Part shown: in pieces, positions 30,452-39,222 of the stretch
Position numbering within the stretch: the stretch's first letter is position 1
How the letters are laid out: every line of letters starts with the position of its first letter
NCBI RefSeq assembly: GCF_001718195.1
Contig: NZ_MCNV01000003.1
Location: forward strand, 248,001 to 312,000
DNA from: Paraburkholderia nodosa
GTDB lineage: Bacteria > Pseudomonadota > Gammaproteobacteria > Burkholderiales > Burkholderiaceae
Length of the DNA stretch: 64,000 bases
Direction of reading: 5' to 3'
The notes under the pieces: generated by a model
The model's database searches: none
What the model was told of the DNA's origin: nothing
The model's input: the letters and a program-made list of their open reading frames with translations, nothing else
Position numbers and translations under genes: made by a program

Positions 30452-30484
30452 AGCCCCGGCGCCGCAAGGCTGTCGGGGCTTTTT
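30452..30484 (+). terminator. Terminator after ssrA
   Basis: AGCCCCG (30452-30458) pairs with CGGGGCT (30474-30480), followed by five T. The 15-nt loop can pair internally. Confidence 0.75.
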
Positions 30485-30520
30485 GCTTGCTGCAGTCCTC
30501 ACTCTAGCCAGTCGCACAGA

Positions 30521-30563
30521 AAAAAACTCGCGACGGCCCGTTCAGGCCTCGCGAGTTTTTCTT
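30521..30563. terminator. Bidirectional terminator between ssrA and the small secreted protein gene
   Basis: A perfect 12-bp stem (AAAAACTCGCGA, 30522-30533, with 30549-30560) with A and T runs on both sides. On the minus strand it ends the transcript of the 88-residue gene; on the plus strand it backs up the ssrA terminator. Confidence 0.85.
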
Positions 30564-30605
30564 TGCTCCACAAGCGGCGCAACTTTCGCGTGCGCCCCGT
30601 GATCA

Positions 30606-30872
30606 TCAATTGTCCTGCGGGCACTGCAGATTACAGCCGTTCTGATCACCCAGATCGCCACGCTTGCGTGCGGCAGTCGGCTTGCCATGCTGATACTTGG
30701 CCGACGGCGCCGAAGCGGCGAACTGCATCTGGGGATGCTCGTTAAACTTGAACTGATCGCTCAGAATACCGCCAGGCACGCCCGGCGAATTCTGCGCAAA
30801 GGCAACGTTGAACGTAGCAAACAACACTGCCGCCGTTGCGGCCGCGGCACCAACTTTGAGGACAAATTTCAT
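30606..30872 (-). CDS. Small secreted protein of unknown function
   Basis: An 88-residue protein that I do not recognise as a named family. Residues 1-26 are a clear signal peptide (VGAAAATAAVLFATFNVAFA). The mature 62 residues are hydrophilic, with GVPGGILSDQFKFNEHPQMQ, a basic middle (KPTAARKRGD) and a C-terminal Cys-x3-Cys in NGCNLQCPQDN. The two cysteines could form a disulfide in the periplasm or bind something. It has its own strong terminator. Signal peptide, terminator and plausible composition support a real gene; the start ATG has no strong ribosome-binding site. Confidence 0.65.
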   Translation of the reverse strand: MKFVLKVGAAAATAAVLFATFNVAFAQNSPGVPGGILSDQFKFNEHPQMQFAASAPSAKYQHGKPTAARKRGDLGDQNGCNLQCPQDN

Positions 30873-30984
30873 GGTCGATCGGCGCGACGGGCGCGCATCT
30901 GAAACGTGAGAGCGAATACAAACTGAAAGTATCACAAAAAGCGCCTCAGTCTGCAGCATAGTCCGACCATTCCATTGCCTTCTG

Positions 30985-32082
30985 TTACAACGGCCGCGCC
31001 TCGCCCTCGAGCGGCCCGCCCCATGCGGCTTCGAGTTCCAACACGTCGCCGCACGACGCCGGATCGTATCCCTCCAGTTGCGCAACGGATGCGCGGAACC
31101 CCGCACCGCGCAGCAAACCGAGCACGGTCGCCAGCGGCTCGTGCGCGAGGTGGCCGCGATCACACGCGAAATAGTAGTCTTCGTCGGCAATTTCAATGAA
31201 ATCGAGCCCGAAATGGTGCGCCGCCGGCGCAACCCCGAAGCCCACGTCGGCCATTCCGCTCGCCACAAATGCCGCGATCGCCGAATGCGTGAGTTCCGAC
31301 GACGCATAACCGTTCACGCGCTCAGGATCGACGCCGATGCGCGTGAGCAGCAGATCGATCAGCATGCGCGTGCCCGAGCCCGGTGGCCGGTTCACGAAAC
31401 GGATATCGCCGCGCGCGAGGTCGGCGAGACCTGTGATCTGCTTTGGGTTGCCGCGCCCGACGAAGAGTCCCTGCTTGCGCTGCGTGAGATGGATGAGCAC
31501 GTGCCGCTGCGGGTCGAGCCAGCTCCGGTAGGCGTTGGCGCAGGCGGCCCGAAAATCGCCGCGCGGTAGATGAAAGCCGGCAAGATCGCATTCGCCGCGC
31601 GCGAGCGCCGTGATCGCATCGACGCTGTCGCGGTACTTGATCTCCACGGGCACCTGGTCGGCGACGAGCGCCGTCACGAGCGCCGCCACCGCGTAGCCGT
31701 GCGAAGCATGGATGCGCAGATCCTGAGCGTCGGGCGCGAGCCAGCGGTTCAGGTCGCTCGCCACTTCACTGGCCAGCGCCTCGAGGTTGCCCTGCAGCCG
31801 CTCCCCGCACAGGCGCTGGGAGCGCAGCACAGCCTCGCCCAATTCGGAGAGAACGGAGCCGCGGCCACGCGCTTTCGCGATCAACGCGCCCCCCAGGCGC
31901 TCCTCGACTTCACGCAAAACGCCCCACGCATGGCGATAGGACAAACCCTTACGCTGCGCGGCCTGCGCAATGCTTCCTTCCTCGGCGACGAGCGCAAGCA
32001 ACGGTACAACGTCCGTCAGGCTTGCCTCGCGGCCGTCCGCGTCGCGCACGACTAGCTGCGCATGGCACTCGACCTTGATCAT
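30985..32082 (-). CDS. ModE/LysR-type HTH regulator with periplasmic-binding-protein-like domain, next to the formate dehydrogenase operon
   Basis: A 365-residue cytoplasmic one-component regulator. Residues ~20-85 are a winged helix-turn-helix of the ModE/LysR kind (EEGSIAQAAQRKGLSYRHAWGVLREVEERLG). Residues ~115-340 resemble the PBP_like domain (PF12727), with FVNRPPGSGTRMLIDLLL as a ligand-loop signature. It is divergent from fdsG with 127 bp between starts and occupies the place of fdsR in Cupriavidus-type fds loci. It therefore probably controls formate dehydrogenase in response to formate, molybdate or a related anion; this is inferred from position. The ATG at 32082 has AGGAAGG 11 nt upstream. 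Confidence 0.82.
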   Translation of the reverse strand: MIKVECHAQLVVRDADGREASLTDVVPLLALVAEEGSIAQAAQRKGLSYRHAWGVLREVEERLGGALIAKARGRGSVLSELGEAVLRSQRLCGERLQGNLEALASEVASDLNRWLAPDAQDLRIHASHGYAVAALVTALVADQVPVEIKYRDSVDAITALARGECDLAGFHLPRGDFRAACANAYRSWLDPQRHVLIHLTQRKQGLFVGRGNPKQITGLADLARGDIRFVNRPPGSGTRMLIDLLLTRIGVDPERVNGYASSELTHSAIAAFVASGMADVGFGVAPAAHHFGLDFIEIADEDYYFACDRGHLAHEPLATVLGLLRGAGFRASVAQLEGYDPASCGDVLELEAAWGGPLEGEARPL

Positions 32083-32161
32083 TATGAAATTTTCCTTCCT
32101 ATTGCGTCTGCCTTTCCACGGGCCTATTGTTCGGTCAGACAACAAGACAACCGCAGCATAG

Positions 32162-32189
32162 ATGCACACTTTATGAATAACAAGTGCAT
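32162..32189. promoter_or_regulatory. Candidate operator in the regulator-fdsG intergenic region
   Basis: ATGCAC (32162-32167) and GTGCAT (32184-32189) form a 6-bp inverted repeat with a 16-nt A/T-rich spacer, 21 bp upstream of the fdsG start. Its position suits control of the fds promoter, but no binding protein can be assigned. Confidence 0.3.
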
Positions 32190-32209
32190 ATATGCCCAGG
32201 AGAAGCCCC

Positions 32210-32725
32210 ATGATGGAAGAGACAGCTGTTAGCGCGCCGGACGATCTCGTCCTGCGTCACGCACAACCAGGCCGCACGCTGCTTGCGATCCTGCATGCGA
32301 TCCAGGACGAAGTCGGCTTCGTGCCGCCGTCCACGGTCGTGCCGCTCTCGAAGGCGCTGAATCTCTCGCGCGCCGAGGTCCACGGCGTGATCACCTACTA
32401 TCACCACTTCCGCACTGCGCCGCCCGCGCCGGTCACGGTTCAGCTGTGCCGCGCCGAGGCCTGCCGCAGCATGGGCAGCGAGGCGCTCGCGCAGCACGTC
32501 GAGTCGCATACCGGCTGCCGGTTCCGACAGCACGGCCACGACGCCGAACACGCGCACGCGCATGAAGGCCCGGTCGCGCTCGAATCCGTCTATTGCCTCG
32601 GGCAATGCGCGCTCTCGCCCACCATGATGATTAACGGCACGCTGCACGCAAAAGTGACCCCGCAGAAGTTCGACAAGCTCTACGCAGCCGCGCTCGCGAC
32701 CGTGCGCACCGAGGAGGCCGCATGA
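32210..32725 (+). CDS. fdsG: NAD-dependent formate dehydrogenase gamma subunit
   Basis: A 171-residue NuoE-like subunit with a thioredoxin-like [2Fe-2S] fold. Ligands are Cys80 and Cys85 (QLCRAEACRSMG), and Cys129 and Cys133 (VYCLGQCALSP). Between them, at residues 107-118, is a His-rich insertion (QHGHDAEHAHAHEG). It passes electrons within the cytoplasmic FdsGBAD complex. Start: the ATG at 32210 with AGGAGA upstream is preferred over an ATG at 32192 that would contain the ribosome-binding site. It overlaps fdsB by 4 bp (ATGA). Confidence 0.93.
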   Translation: MMEETAVSAPDDLVLRHAQPGRTLLAILHAIQDEVGFVPPSTVVPLSKALNLSRAEVHGVITYYHHFRTAPPAPVTVQLCRAEACRSMGSEALAQHVESHTGCRFRQHGHDAEHAHAHEGPVALESVYCLGQCALSPTMMINGTLHAKVTPQKFDKLYAAALATVRTEEAA

Positions 32726-34293
32726 CTCGCGTCTACGTTCCCCGTGACTCCTCGGCGCTTGCGCTCGGCGCGGATGCCATCGCCGAGGCCATCGAACGCG
32801 AAGCCGCCGCGCGCGGCGCGAGCATCGAACTCGTGCGCAACGGCTCGCGCGGCCTGCTTTATCTCGAACCGCTCGTCGAAATCGAAACGCCCGATGGCCG
32901 CGTAGGCTATGCGAACGTCGAACCCGATGAAGTCGGCGCACTCTTCGACGCCGGCTTCCTGCAAGGCGGCCAGCACGCACGCAGCGTCGGCCTCGTCGAG
33001 CAAATTCCGTATCTGCGCAAGCAGCAGCGCCTCACGTTCGTGCGCATCGGCATCACCGACCCGCTTTCCACCGACGACTACGTCGCCCACGGCGGCCTCG
33101 AAGGATTGCGCAATGCGTTGAAGATGACCGGCGCCGATATCTGCGAAGCGCTGCTCGAGTCGGGCCTGCGCGGCCGCGGCGGCGCGGCGTTCCCGGCCGG
33201 CATCAAGTGGCGCACGGTTGCGAACGCGCATGCCGACCAGAAGTACATCGTCTGCAACGCAGACGAAGGTGATTCGGGCACGTTCTCGGACCGCCTCGTC
33301 ATGGAAAGCGATCCGTACGTGCTGATCGAGGGCATGACGATCGCGGGCATCGCGGTGGGCGCGACCGTGGGCCATATCTACGTGCGCAGCGAGTATCCGC
33401 ATTCGATCGAAGCGCTCGAAGAAGCCATTCGCCGCGCACGTGCTGCCGGCTGGCTCGGCGACGACGTGCTCGGCAGCGGCAAGCGCTTCGAACTGTTCGT
33501 GGCCAAGGGTGCGGGCGCCTACGTATGCGGCGAGGAAACGGCGCTGCTCGAGTCGCTCGAGGGCAAGCGCGGCATCGTGCGCGCCAAGCCGCCGCTGCCG
33601 GCGCTCGCCGGCCGGTACGGCAAGCCCACGGTCATCAACAACGTCATCACGCTCGCCACGGTGCCGATCATCTTCGCGAAGGGCGCGGCGTTCTACAAGG
33701 ACTTCGGCATGGGCCGCTCGCGCGGCACGCTGCCGTTTCAGCTCGCGGGCAATATCGCGCGCGGCGGGCTCGTGGAGCTTGCGTTCGGCGTGACGCTGCG
33801 CGAACTGATGGTCGACTACGGCGGGGGCACCGCCAGCGGCCGTCCGGCACGCGCGGTGCAGGTGGGCGGCCCGCTCGGCACCTATCTGCCCGAAAGCCAG
33901 TGGGACATTCCCATGGACTATGAAGCGTATGCGGCCGTTGGCGCGGTCGTGGGCCACGGCGGCCTGGTCGTGCACGACGACACGTCGAATCTCGCCGAAC
34001 TCGCGCAGTACGCGATGGAGTTCTGCACGCTCGAATCGTGCGGCAAGTGCACGCCGTGCCGCATCGGCTCGACGCGCGGCGTCGAGGTGATCGCGAAGAT
34101 CCGCAAGGGCGACACGTCCGAAAAGCAGGTTACGCTGCTGCGCGACCTGTGCGACACGATGGTGTCCGGCTCGCTGTGCGCGATGGGCGGCATGACGCCC
34201 TACCCCGTGATCTCCGCACTCAACCATTTCCCTGAAGATTTCGGTCTCGAACCCGTCGCCCAACAAGCAGGCCAGCAACCGGCGGCCGCCTGA
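32722..34293 (+). CDS. fdsB: NAD-dependent formate dehydrogenase beta subunit (NuoF-like)
   Basis: A 523-residue flavoprotein subunit that passes electrons from formate to NAD+. The FMN-binding GRGGAAFPAG is at 151-160, the NADH-binding GAGAYVCGEETALLESLEG near 263-281, and the [4Fe-4S] ligands include Cys440, Cys443 and Cys446 (ESCGKCTPCR) plus a later SLCAMGG. The N-terminal ~110 residues form an extra domain before the NuoF core, as in other FdsB proteins. Translation is coupled to fdsG by the ATGA overlap. Confidence 0.95.
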   Translation: MTRVYVPRDSSALALGADAIAEAIEREAAARGASIELVRNGSRGLLYLEPLVEIETPDGRVGYANVEPDEVGALFDAGFLQGGQHARSVGLVEQIPYLRKQQRLTFVRIGITDPLSTDDYVAHGGLEGLRNALKMTGADICEALLESGLRGRGGAAFPAGIKWRTVANAHADQKYIVCNADEGDSGTFSDRLVMESDPYVLIEGMTIAGIAVGATVGHIYVRSEYPHSIEALEEAIRRARAAGWLGDDVLGSGKRFELFVAKGAGAYVCGEETALLESLEGKRGIVRAKPPLPALAGRYGKPTVINNVITLATVPIIFAKGAAFYKDFGMGRSRGTLPFQLAGNIARGGLVELAFGVTLRELMVDYGGGTASGRPARAVQVGGPLGTYLPESQWDIPMDYEAYAAVGAVVGHGGLVVHDDTSNLAELAQYAMEFCTLESCGKCTPCRIGSTRGVEVIAKIRKGDTSEKQVTLLRDLCDTMVSGSLCAMGGMTPYPVISALNHFPEDFGLEPVAQQAGQQPAAA

Positions 34294-34306
34294 ACGAGGA
34301 ACCACC

Positions 34307-37243
34307 ATGTCCGACACGCTCATGTCCCAAGCCGGTGGTTGCGGTTCCGGCAATTGCGCCTGCAAGTCCCAGGCAAAGAAGCAACGCTCGCCCTTCGACG
34401 ATACCGATTTCGGCACGCCGCTCGTTCACGCCGACGTGGACGTCACGCTCGAGATCGACGGCCAGTCCGTCACCGTGCCGGCCGGCACGTCGGTGATGCG
34501 CGCCTCGATCGAGGCCGGCATCAACGTGCCGAAGCTCTGCGCCACCGACTCGCTCGAACCGTTCGGTTCGTGCCGTCTGTGTCTCGTGGAAATCGAAGGC
34601 CGTCGCGGCTATCCCGCTTCGTGCACGACGCCGGTCGAAGCGGGCATGAAGGTGCGCACGCAAAGCAACCAGCTGCAGAAGCTGCGCCGCAACGTGATGG
34701 AGCTCTACATCTCCGATCACCCGCTCGACTGCCTCACCTGCCCCGCCAATGGCGACTGCGAACTGCAGGACATGGCCGGCGTGACGGGCCTGCGCGAAGT
34801 GCGCTACGGCTTTGACGGCGCGAATCACCTGAAGGACAAGAAGGACGAATCGAATCCGTACTTCACGTATGACCCGTCGAAGTGCATCGTCTGCAATCGT
34901 TGCGTGCGCGCCTGTGAAGAGACGCAAGGCACGTTCGCGCTGACCATCGCCGGGCGCGGCTTCGAATCGCGCGTCGCCGCCGGCGCGAGCGAATCGTTCA
35001 TGGACTCGGAATGCGTGTCGTGCGGCGCCTGCGTCGCCGCGTGCCCGACCGCGACGCTGCAGGAAAAGACCGTCGTGATGCTGGGCCAGGCCGAGCACTC
35101 GGTCGTGACGACCTGCGCCTATTGCGGCGTGGGCTGCTCGTTCAAGGCCGAGATGAAGGGCAATGAAGTCGTGCGCATGGTCCCGCACAAGAACGGCCAG
35201 GCGAACGAAGGCCATGCCTGCGTGAAGGGCCGCTTCGCATGGGGCTACGCGACGCACAAGGATCGCATCAAGAAGCCGATGATCCGCGCGAAGATCACCG
35301 ATCCGTGGCGCGAAGTGAGCTGGGACGAAGCGATCAACTACGCCGCGAGCGAGTTCCGCCGCATCCAGGCGAAGCACGGGCGCGATTCGATCGGCGGCAT
35401 CACGTCGTCGCGCTGCACGAACGAGGAAACCTACCTCGTCCAGAAGCTCGTGCGCGCCGCGTTCGGCAACAACAACGTCGATACCTGCGCACGCGTGTGT
35501 CACTCGCCAACGGGCTACGGTCTCAAGACCACGCTCGGCGAATCGGCGGGTACGCAGACCTTCGCTTCGGTCGATCACTCCGACGTGATTATCGTGATCG
35601 GCGCGAACCCCACCGACGGCCATCCGGTGTTTGGCTCGCGTCTGAAGCGCCGCGTGCGTCAGGGCGCGAAGCTCATCGTCGTCGATCCGCGCCGCATCGA
35701 CATCGTCGATACCGCGCACGTGAAGGCCGAGCATCACCTGCAACTGCGCCCGGGCACCAATGTCGCGATGATCAACTCGATCGCGCACGTGATCGTGACC
35801 GAAGGGCTCGTCAACGAGTCGTTCGTGGCGGAGCGCTGCGAGACGCGCGCGTTCGAGCAATGGCGCGATTTCGTCTCGCTGCCGGAAAACTCGCCCGAAA
35901 CGATGGCCGAAGTGACCGGCGTGCCCGCCGAGCAGGTGCGCGCCGCCGCGCGCCTCTATGCGCAGCAAGGCAATTCGGCGATCTACTACGGCCTCGGCGT
36001 CACGGAACACGCACAAGGCTCGACGATGGTGATGGGCATCGCCAACCTCGCGATGGCCACGGGCAACATCGGCCGCGAAGGCGTGGGCGTGAATCCGCTG
36101 CGCGGCCAGAACAACGTGCAGGGTTCGTGCGATATGGGTTCGTTCCCGCACGAGCTGCCGGGCTACCGCCACGTGGGCGATTCGATCGTGCGCGGCGAGT
36201 TCGAGGCGGCCTGGAACGTCGCGCTGCAAAGCGAGCCGGGCCTGCGCATTCCGAACATGTTCGAAGCGGCGCTCGACGGCACCTTCATGGGCCTCTACTG
36301 CCAGGGCGAGGACATCGTTCAGTCCGACCCGAACACGCAGCACGTGGCGGCGGCGCTTGCGTCGATGGAATGCATCGTCGTGCAGGACATCTTCCTGAAC
36401 GAAACGGCGAAGTACGCGCACGTGCTGCTGCCGGGCTCGTCGTTCCTCGAAAAGGACGGCACGTTCACCAACGCCGAGCGCCGCATCTCGCGCGTGCGCA
36501 AGGTCATGCCGCCGATCGCCGGCTACTCGGACTGGGAAGTGACGATCCTGCTCTCGCGTGCGCTCGGCTACGAGATGGACTACACGCATCCGTCGCAGAT
36601 CATGGACGAGATCGCGCGCCTCACGCCAACGTTCCACGGCGTCTCGTACAAGAAGATCGACGAGATGGGCAGCATCCAGTGGCCGTGCAACGAAGATGCG
36701 CCCGAAGGCACCCCGATCATGCACATCGACGAGTTCGTGCGCGGCAAGGGCAAATTCGTCATCACGAAGTTCATCGCCTCGCCGGAGAAGGTCACGCGCC
36801 GCTTCCCGCTCCTGCTCACGACGGGCCGCATCCTCTCGCAGTACAACGTGGGCGCGCAAACCCGCCGCACCGAGAACTCGCGCTGGCACGAGGAGGACCG
36901 CCTCGAGATCCATCCGGTGGACGCCGAAGACCGCGGCATCCGCGACGGCGACTGGGTGGGGATCGAATCGCGCGCGGGCCATACGGTGCTGCGCGCGAAA
37001 GTCAGCACGCGCATGCAGCCGGGCGTGGTCTATACGACGTTCCACTTCCCCGAGTCGGGCGCGAACGTCATCACCACGGATGCCTCGGACTGGGCCACGA
37101 ACTGCCCCGAGTACAAGGTGACGGCCGTACAGGTCAGCCACGTGCAGCAGCCTTCGGAGTGGCAGCGCGAATACTCGCGCTTCAACACCACCCAGCTCGA
37201 GCTGCTCAGCAAGCGCGAACCGCTTACAACCTCAGGGAAATAA
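34307..37243 (+). CDS. fdsA: NAD-dependent formate dehydrogenase alpha subunit (molybdenum, FdhF-like)
   Basis: A 978-residue catalytic subunit oxidising formate to CO2. In order: an N-terminal [2Fe-2S] domain (Cys78, Cys89, Cys92, Cys106), a NuoG-type His/Cys cluster (His138, Cys142, Cys145, Cys151), two ferredoxin [4Fe-4S] sites (Cys193/196/199/203 and Cys236/239/242/246), the FdhF [4Fe-4S] site (Cys270, Cys273, Cys277, Cys305), and the bis-MGD domain. The molybdenum ligand is Cys398 followed by His399 (CARVCHSPTGYG), so this is a cysteine, not selenocysteine, enzyme. Fourteen bp separate it from fdsB and 4 bp from fdsD. Confidence 0.97.
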   Translation: MSDTLMSQAGGCGSGNCACKSQAKKQRSPFDDTDFGTPLVHADVDVTLEIDGQSVTVPAGTSVMRASIEAGINVPKLCATDSLEPFGSCRLCLVEIEGRRGYPASCTTPVEAGMKVRTQSNQLQKLRRNVMELYISDHPLDCLTCPANGDCELQDMAGVTGLREVRYGFDGANHLKDKKDESNPYFTYDPSKCIVCNRCVRACEETQGTFALTIAGRGFESRVAAGASESFMDSECVSCGACVAACPTATLQEKTVVMLGQAEHSVVTTCAYCGVGCSFKAEMKGNEVVRMVPHKNGQANEGHACVKGRFAWGYATHKDRIKKPMIRAKITDPWREVSWDEAINYAASEFRRIQAKHGRDSIGGITSSRCTNEETYLVQKLVRAAFGNNNVDTCARVCHSPTGYGLKTTLGESAGTQTFASVDHSDVIIVIGANPTDGHPVFGSRLKRRVRQGAKLIVVDPRRIDIVDTAHVKAEHHLQLRPGTNVAMINSIAHVIVTEGLVNESFVAERCETRAFEQWRDFVSLPENSPETMAEVTGVPAEQVRAAARLYAQQGNSAIYYGLGVTEHAQGSTMVMGIANLAMATGNIGREGVGVNPLRGQNNVQGSCDMGSFPHELPGYRHVGDSIVRGEFEAAWNVALQSEPGLRIPNMFEAALDGTFMGLYCQGEDIVQSDPNTQHVAAALASMECIVVQDIFLNETAKYAHVLLPGSSFLEKDGTFTNAERRISRVRKVMPPIAGYSDWEVTILLSRALGYEMDYTHPSQIMDEIARLTPTFHGVSYKKIDEMGSIQWPCNEDAPEGTPIMHIDEFVRGKGKFVITKFIASPEKVTRRFPLLLTTGRILSQYNVGAQTRRTENSRWHEEDRLEIHPVDAEDRGIRDGDWVGIESRAGHTVLRAKVSTRMQPGVVYTTFHFPESGANVITTDASDWATNCPEYKVTAVQVSHVQQPSEWQREYSRFNTTQLELLSKREPLTTSGK

Positions 37244-37247
37244 AGCG

Positions 37248-37487
37248 ATGAAAGCGGATCACTTGATCGAAATGGCGAACCAGATAGGCATGTTCTTCGA
37301 CTCGCTGCCCGATCGCGAGGAAGCGCTCACGGGCATCGCGGAGCACATCCGCAAGTTCTGGGAGCCGCGTATGCGCCGCACGCTGCTCGCGGCGCTCGAT
37401 GGCGAAGGCGAACAAGCGGGCTTCACGGAGATCGTGCTCGCCTCGCTCACGAAGCATCGCGAGGCGCTGACGCCCGCGGCGGCTTGA
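37248..37487 (+). CDS. fdsD: Formate dehydrogenase delta subunit
   Basis: A 79-residue helical protein. LIEMANQIGMFF and IAEHIRKFWEPRMRRTLL are FdsD signatures; in related enzymes the subunit is bound to the complex and needed for activity or stability. It follows fdsA by 4 bp. In the well-studied operons an fdsC accessory gene (FdhD-like, sulfurtransfer/bis-MGD insertion) lies between fdsA and fdsD; it is missing here. Confidence 0.92.
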   Translation: MKADHLIEMANQIGMFFDSLPDREEALTGIAEHIRKFWEPRMRRTLLAALDGEGEQAGFTEIVLASLTKHREALTPAAA

Positions 37488-37533
37488 GCGGGGCCAGCCG
37501 GCCCGTCACATGAGACGCACGGCGCCGCGCGGT

Positions 37534-39222
37534 TCAGACCGCCGGCGCCTGGGCAAAGCCCGCAGCCGCGTACCACGTCTCGCAGTGGCGCAGCAGGGCA
37601 TTGAGGTCCGACGCGGGACGCCCCCGCGCGCCGATATAGCCGTCGGGCCGCATCAGATAAAACGCGGGCCGCGTGCGCCCGTACGATTCGGTGAGCGTTG
37701 CCGCGCCCTCGCCCGCCAGCGGCGTCTCGCCATTGGCGAGATCGGCGATCCACCACACTCGCAGCGCCTGCGGAAACAGCCGCTCGACGGCTTCGGCAAG
37801 ACGCTTGAGCATTGCGCTCACCTCTGCACCGTTTTTCGCCGCTGCGGCTTCGGCGTCGCCCTCCACCAGCAGGAACAACGAAAAGCACGCCGGGTCGTGC
37901 AGATCGAAGATGCGCCCCTTGCCCGGCGCCTTGCCAAGCGGACCGTTCACCACGCGCACGAATGCATCCGGGGCGCGCTCGCCCGCGCGAGGGCCGCCGT
38001 CCAGCACGCGCTCGAGCGTGAGCGGGCTGCGGCGGTACTGGATCGACAGCTCGCTCACCGCCTGGCGCGCCGCGTCGCGCAGCGGCCCGAGCGCGACGAG
38101 CGCCGGCATCACGCGCTCGCGCAGCAGCTTGAGCGGGCCGTGATCGGCTTCCACCAGTTGCGTCATGAAGCTCGTCTGCTGCAGCACGAGCCGCTCGATC
38201 GGATAACGCTCCGCATGATAGGTGTCGAGCAGGCGCTCGGGCGCGCCGCGCGCGTGCACGCGCGCGATCTTCCAGCCCAGATTGAAGGCTTCCTGGATGC
38301 CGGTGTTCAAGCCCTGCGCGCCGGCGGGGCTGTGCACGTGTGCGGCGTCGCCGGCAAAGAAGGTGCGCTCGACGCGCAGCTGCCGCACCATGCGGCTGTT
38401 CACGCTGAAGTACGAAGCCCAGCTCATGTCCGAGACGGACACCGGATGGTGCACGCGCTGCAGGATGATGTCGCGGCACTCTTCCAGCGTGGGCACGGGG
38501 ATCGTGCCTTCGGGCGCGGCGGGCAGCATGGCCTTGTGATCGGCGATCAGGCGGTAACGGCCGTGGCCGAACGGAAAGAGCGCGGCGAGACCGTCGCCCG
38601 AGGCGAAGATGTGGAACTCGTCGTCGGACCAGGGCGTGCTCGCGCTCAGGTCGGCGAGCAGGAACGACTGCGCCATCGTCTCGCCGTCGAACTTCATGTC
38701 GAGGCGATGGCGCACGGTGCTATGCGCGCCGTCGGCGGCGATCACGTAAGCGCAGCGCACCGACTCGACGCGCCCGTCCGGGCGGCGCACTTCCGCGCTC
38801 GCGCCGGCCGAGCCCTGGGTGTACTCCAGCAGTTCGCAGCCGCGCTCGATCTCCACGCCGAGCGTCGCGAGATGCCCGCCGAGGATGCGTTCGGTAACCG
38901 TCTGTTCAATGAAGAGCAGATAGGGATAGCGCGTGAAGAGCGGATCGAAGTCGAGCCGCGCGCGGCGCTGACCGTTCGAATAGAGATTCGCAATATGGGC
39001 GCGGTGGCCGAGTTCGAGAAACGGCTCGACGATGCGATGCTGCTCGAACAGCTCGAGCGTGCGCGCCTGAATGCCGATCGCCCGCGAGTGGCGTCCGGGC
39101 TGCGGCGCGCGATCGATCAGCCGCACGGGGATATGCGCGCGCGCAAGACTCATCGCGGCGGCGAGCCCGGTGGGTCCCGCGCCCACGATGAGCACGGGCG
39201 CGAGAGAAGAAGCCACGGCCAT
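37534..39222 (-). CDS. FAD-dependent aromatic monooxygenase (PheA/TfdB-type)
   Basis: A 562-residue class A flavoprotein hydroxylase. The N-terminal GxGxxG is VGAGPTGLAAAM (13-24), the DG motif is VIAADGAHSTVRH, and the FAD-ribityl GD motif is FFAGDAAHVHSPAGAQGLNTG-like. A C-terminal thioredoxin-like domain of ~150 residues is present. Such enzymes hydroxylate phenols, salicylates or polyketides with NAD(P)H; the substrate here is unknown and no ring-cleavage genes adjoin it. GGAGG 5 nt upstream fixes the start at 39222. Its promoter region runs into the nested inverted-repeat block. Confidence 0.88.
   Translation of the reverse strand: MAVASSLAPVLIVGAGPTGLAAAMSLARAHIPVRLIDRAPQPGRHSRAIGIQARTLELFEQHRIVEPFLELGHRAHIANLYSNGQRRARLDFDPLFTRYPYLLFIEQTVTERILGGHLATLGVEIERGCELLEYTQGSAGASAEVRRPDGRVESVRCAYVIAADGAHSTVRHRLDMKFDGETMAQSFLLADLSASTPWSDDEFHIFASGDGLAALFPFGHGRYRLIADHKAMLPAAPEGTIPVPTLEECRDIILQRVHHPVSVSDMSWASYFSVNSRMVRQLRVERTFFAGDAAHVHSPAGAQGLNTGIQEAFNLGWKIARVHARGAPERLLDTYHAERYPIERLVLQQTSFMTQLVEADHGPLKLLRERVMPALVALGPLRDAARQAVSELSIQYRRSPLTLERVLDGGPRAGERAPDAFVRVVNGPLGKAPGKGRIFDLHDPACFSLFLLVEGDAEAAAAKNGAEVSAMLKRLAEAVERLFPQALRVWWIADLANGETPLAGEGAATLTESYGRTRPAFYLMRPDGYIGARGRPASDLNALLRHCETWYAAAGFAQAPAV

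Noticed and set aside
33078..33350. Small minus-strand frames inside the fds operon
   Set aside because: Antisense to conserved NuoF-like coding sequence, without start signals.
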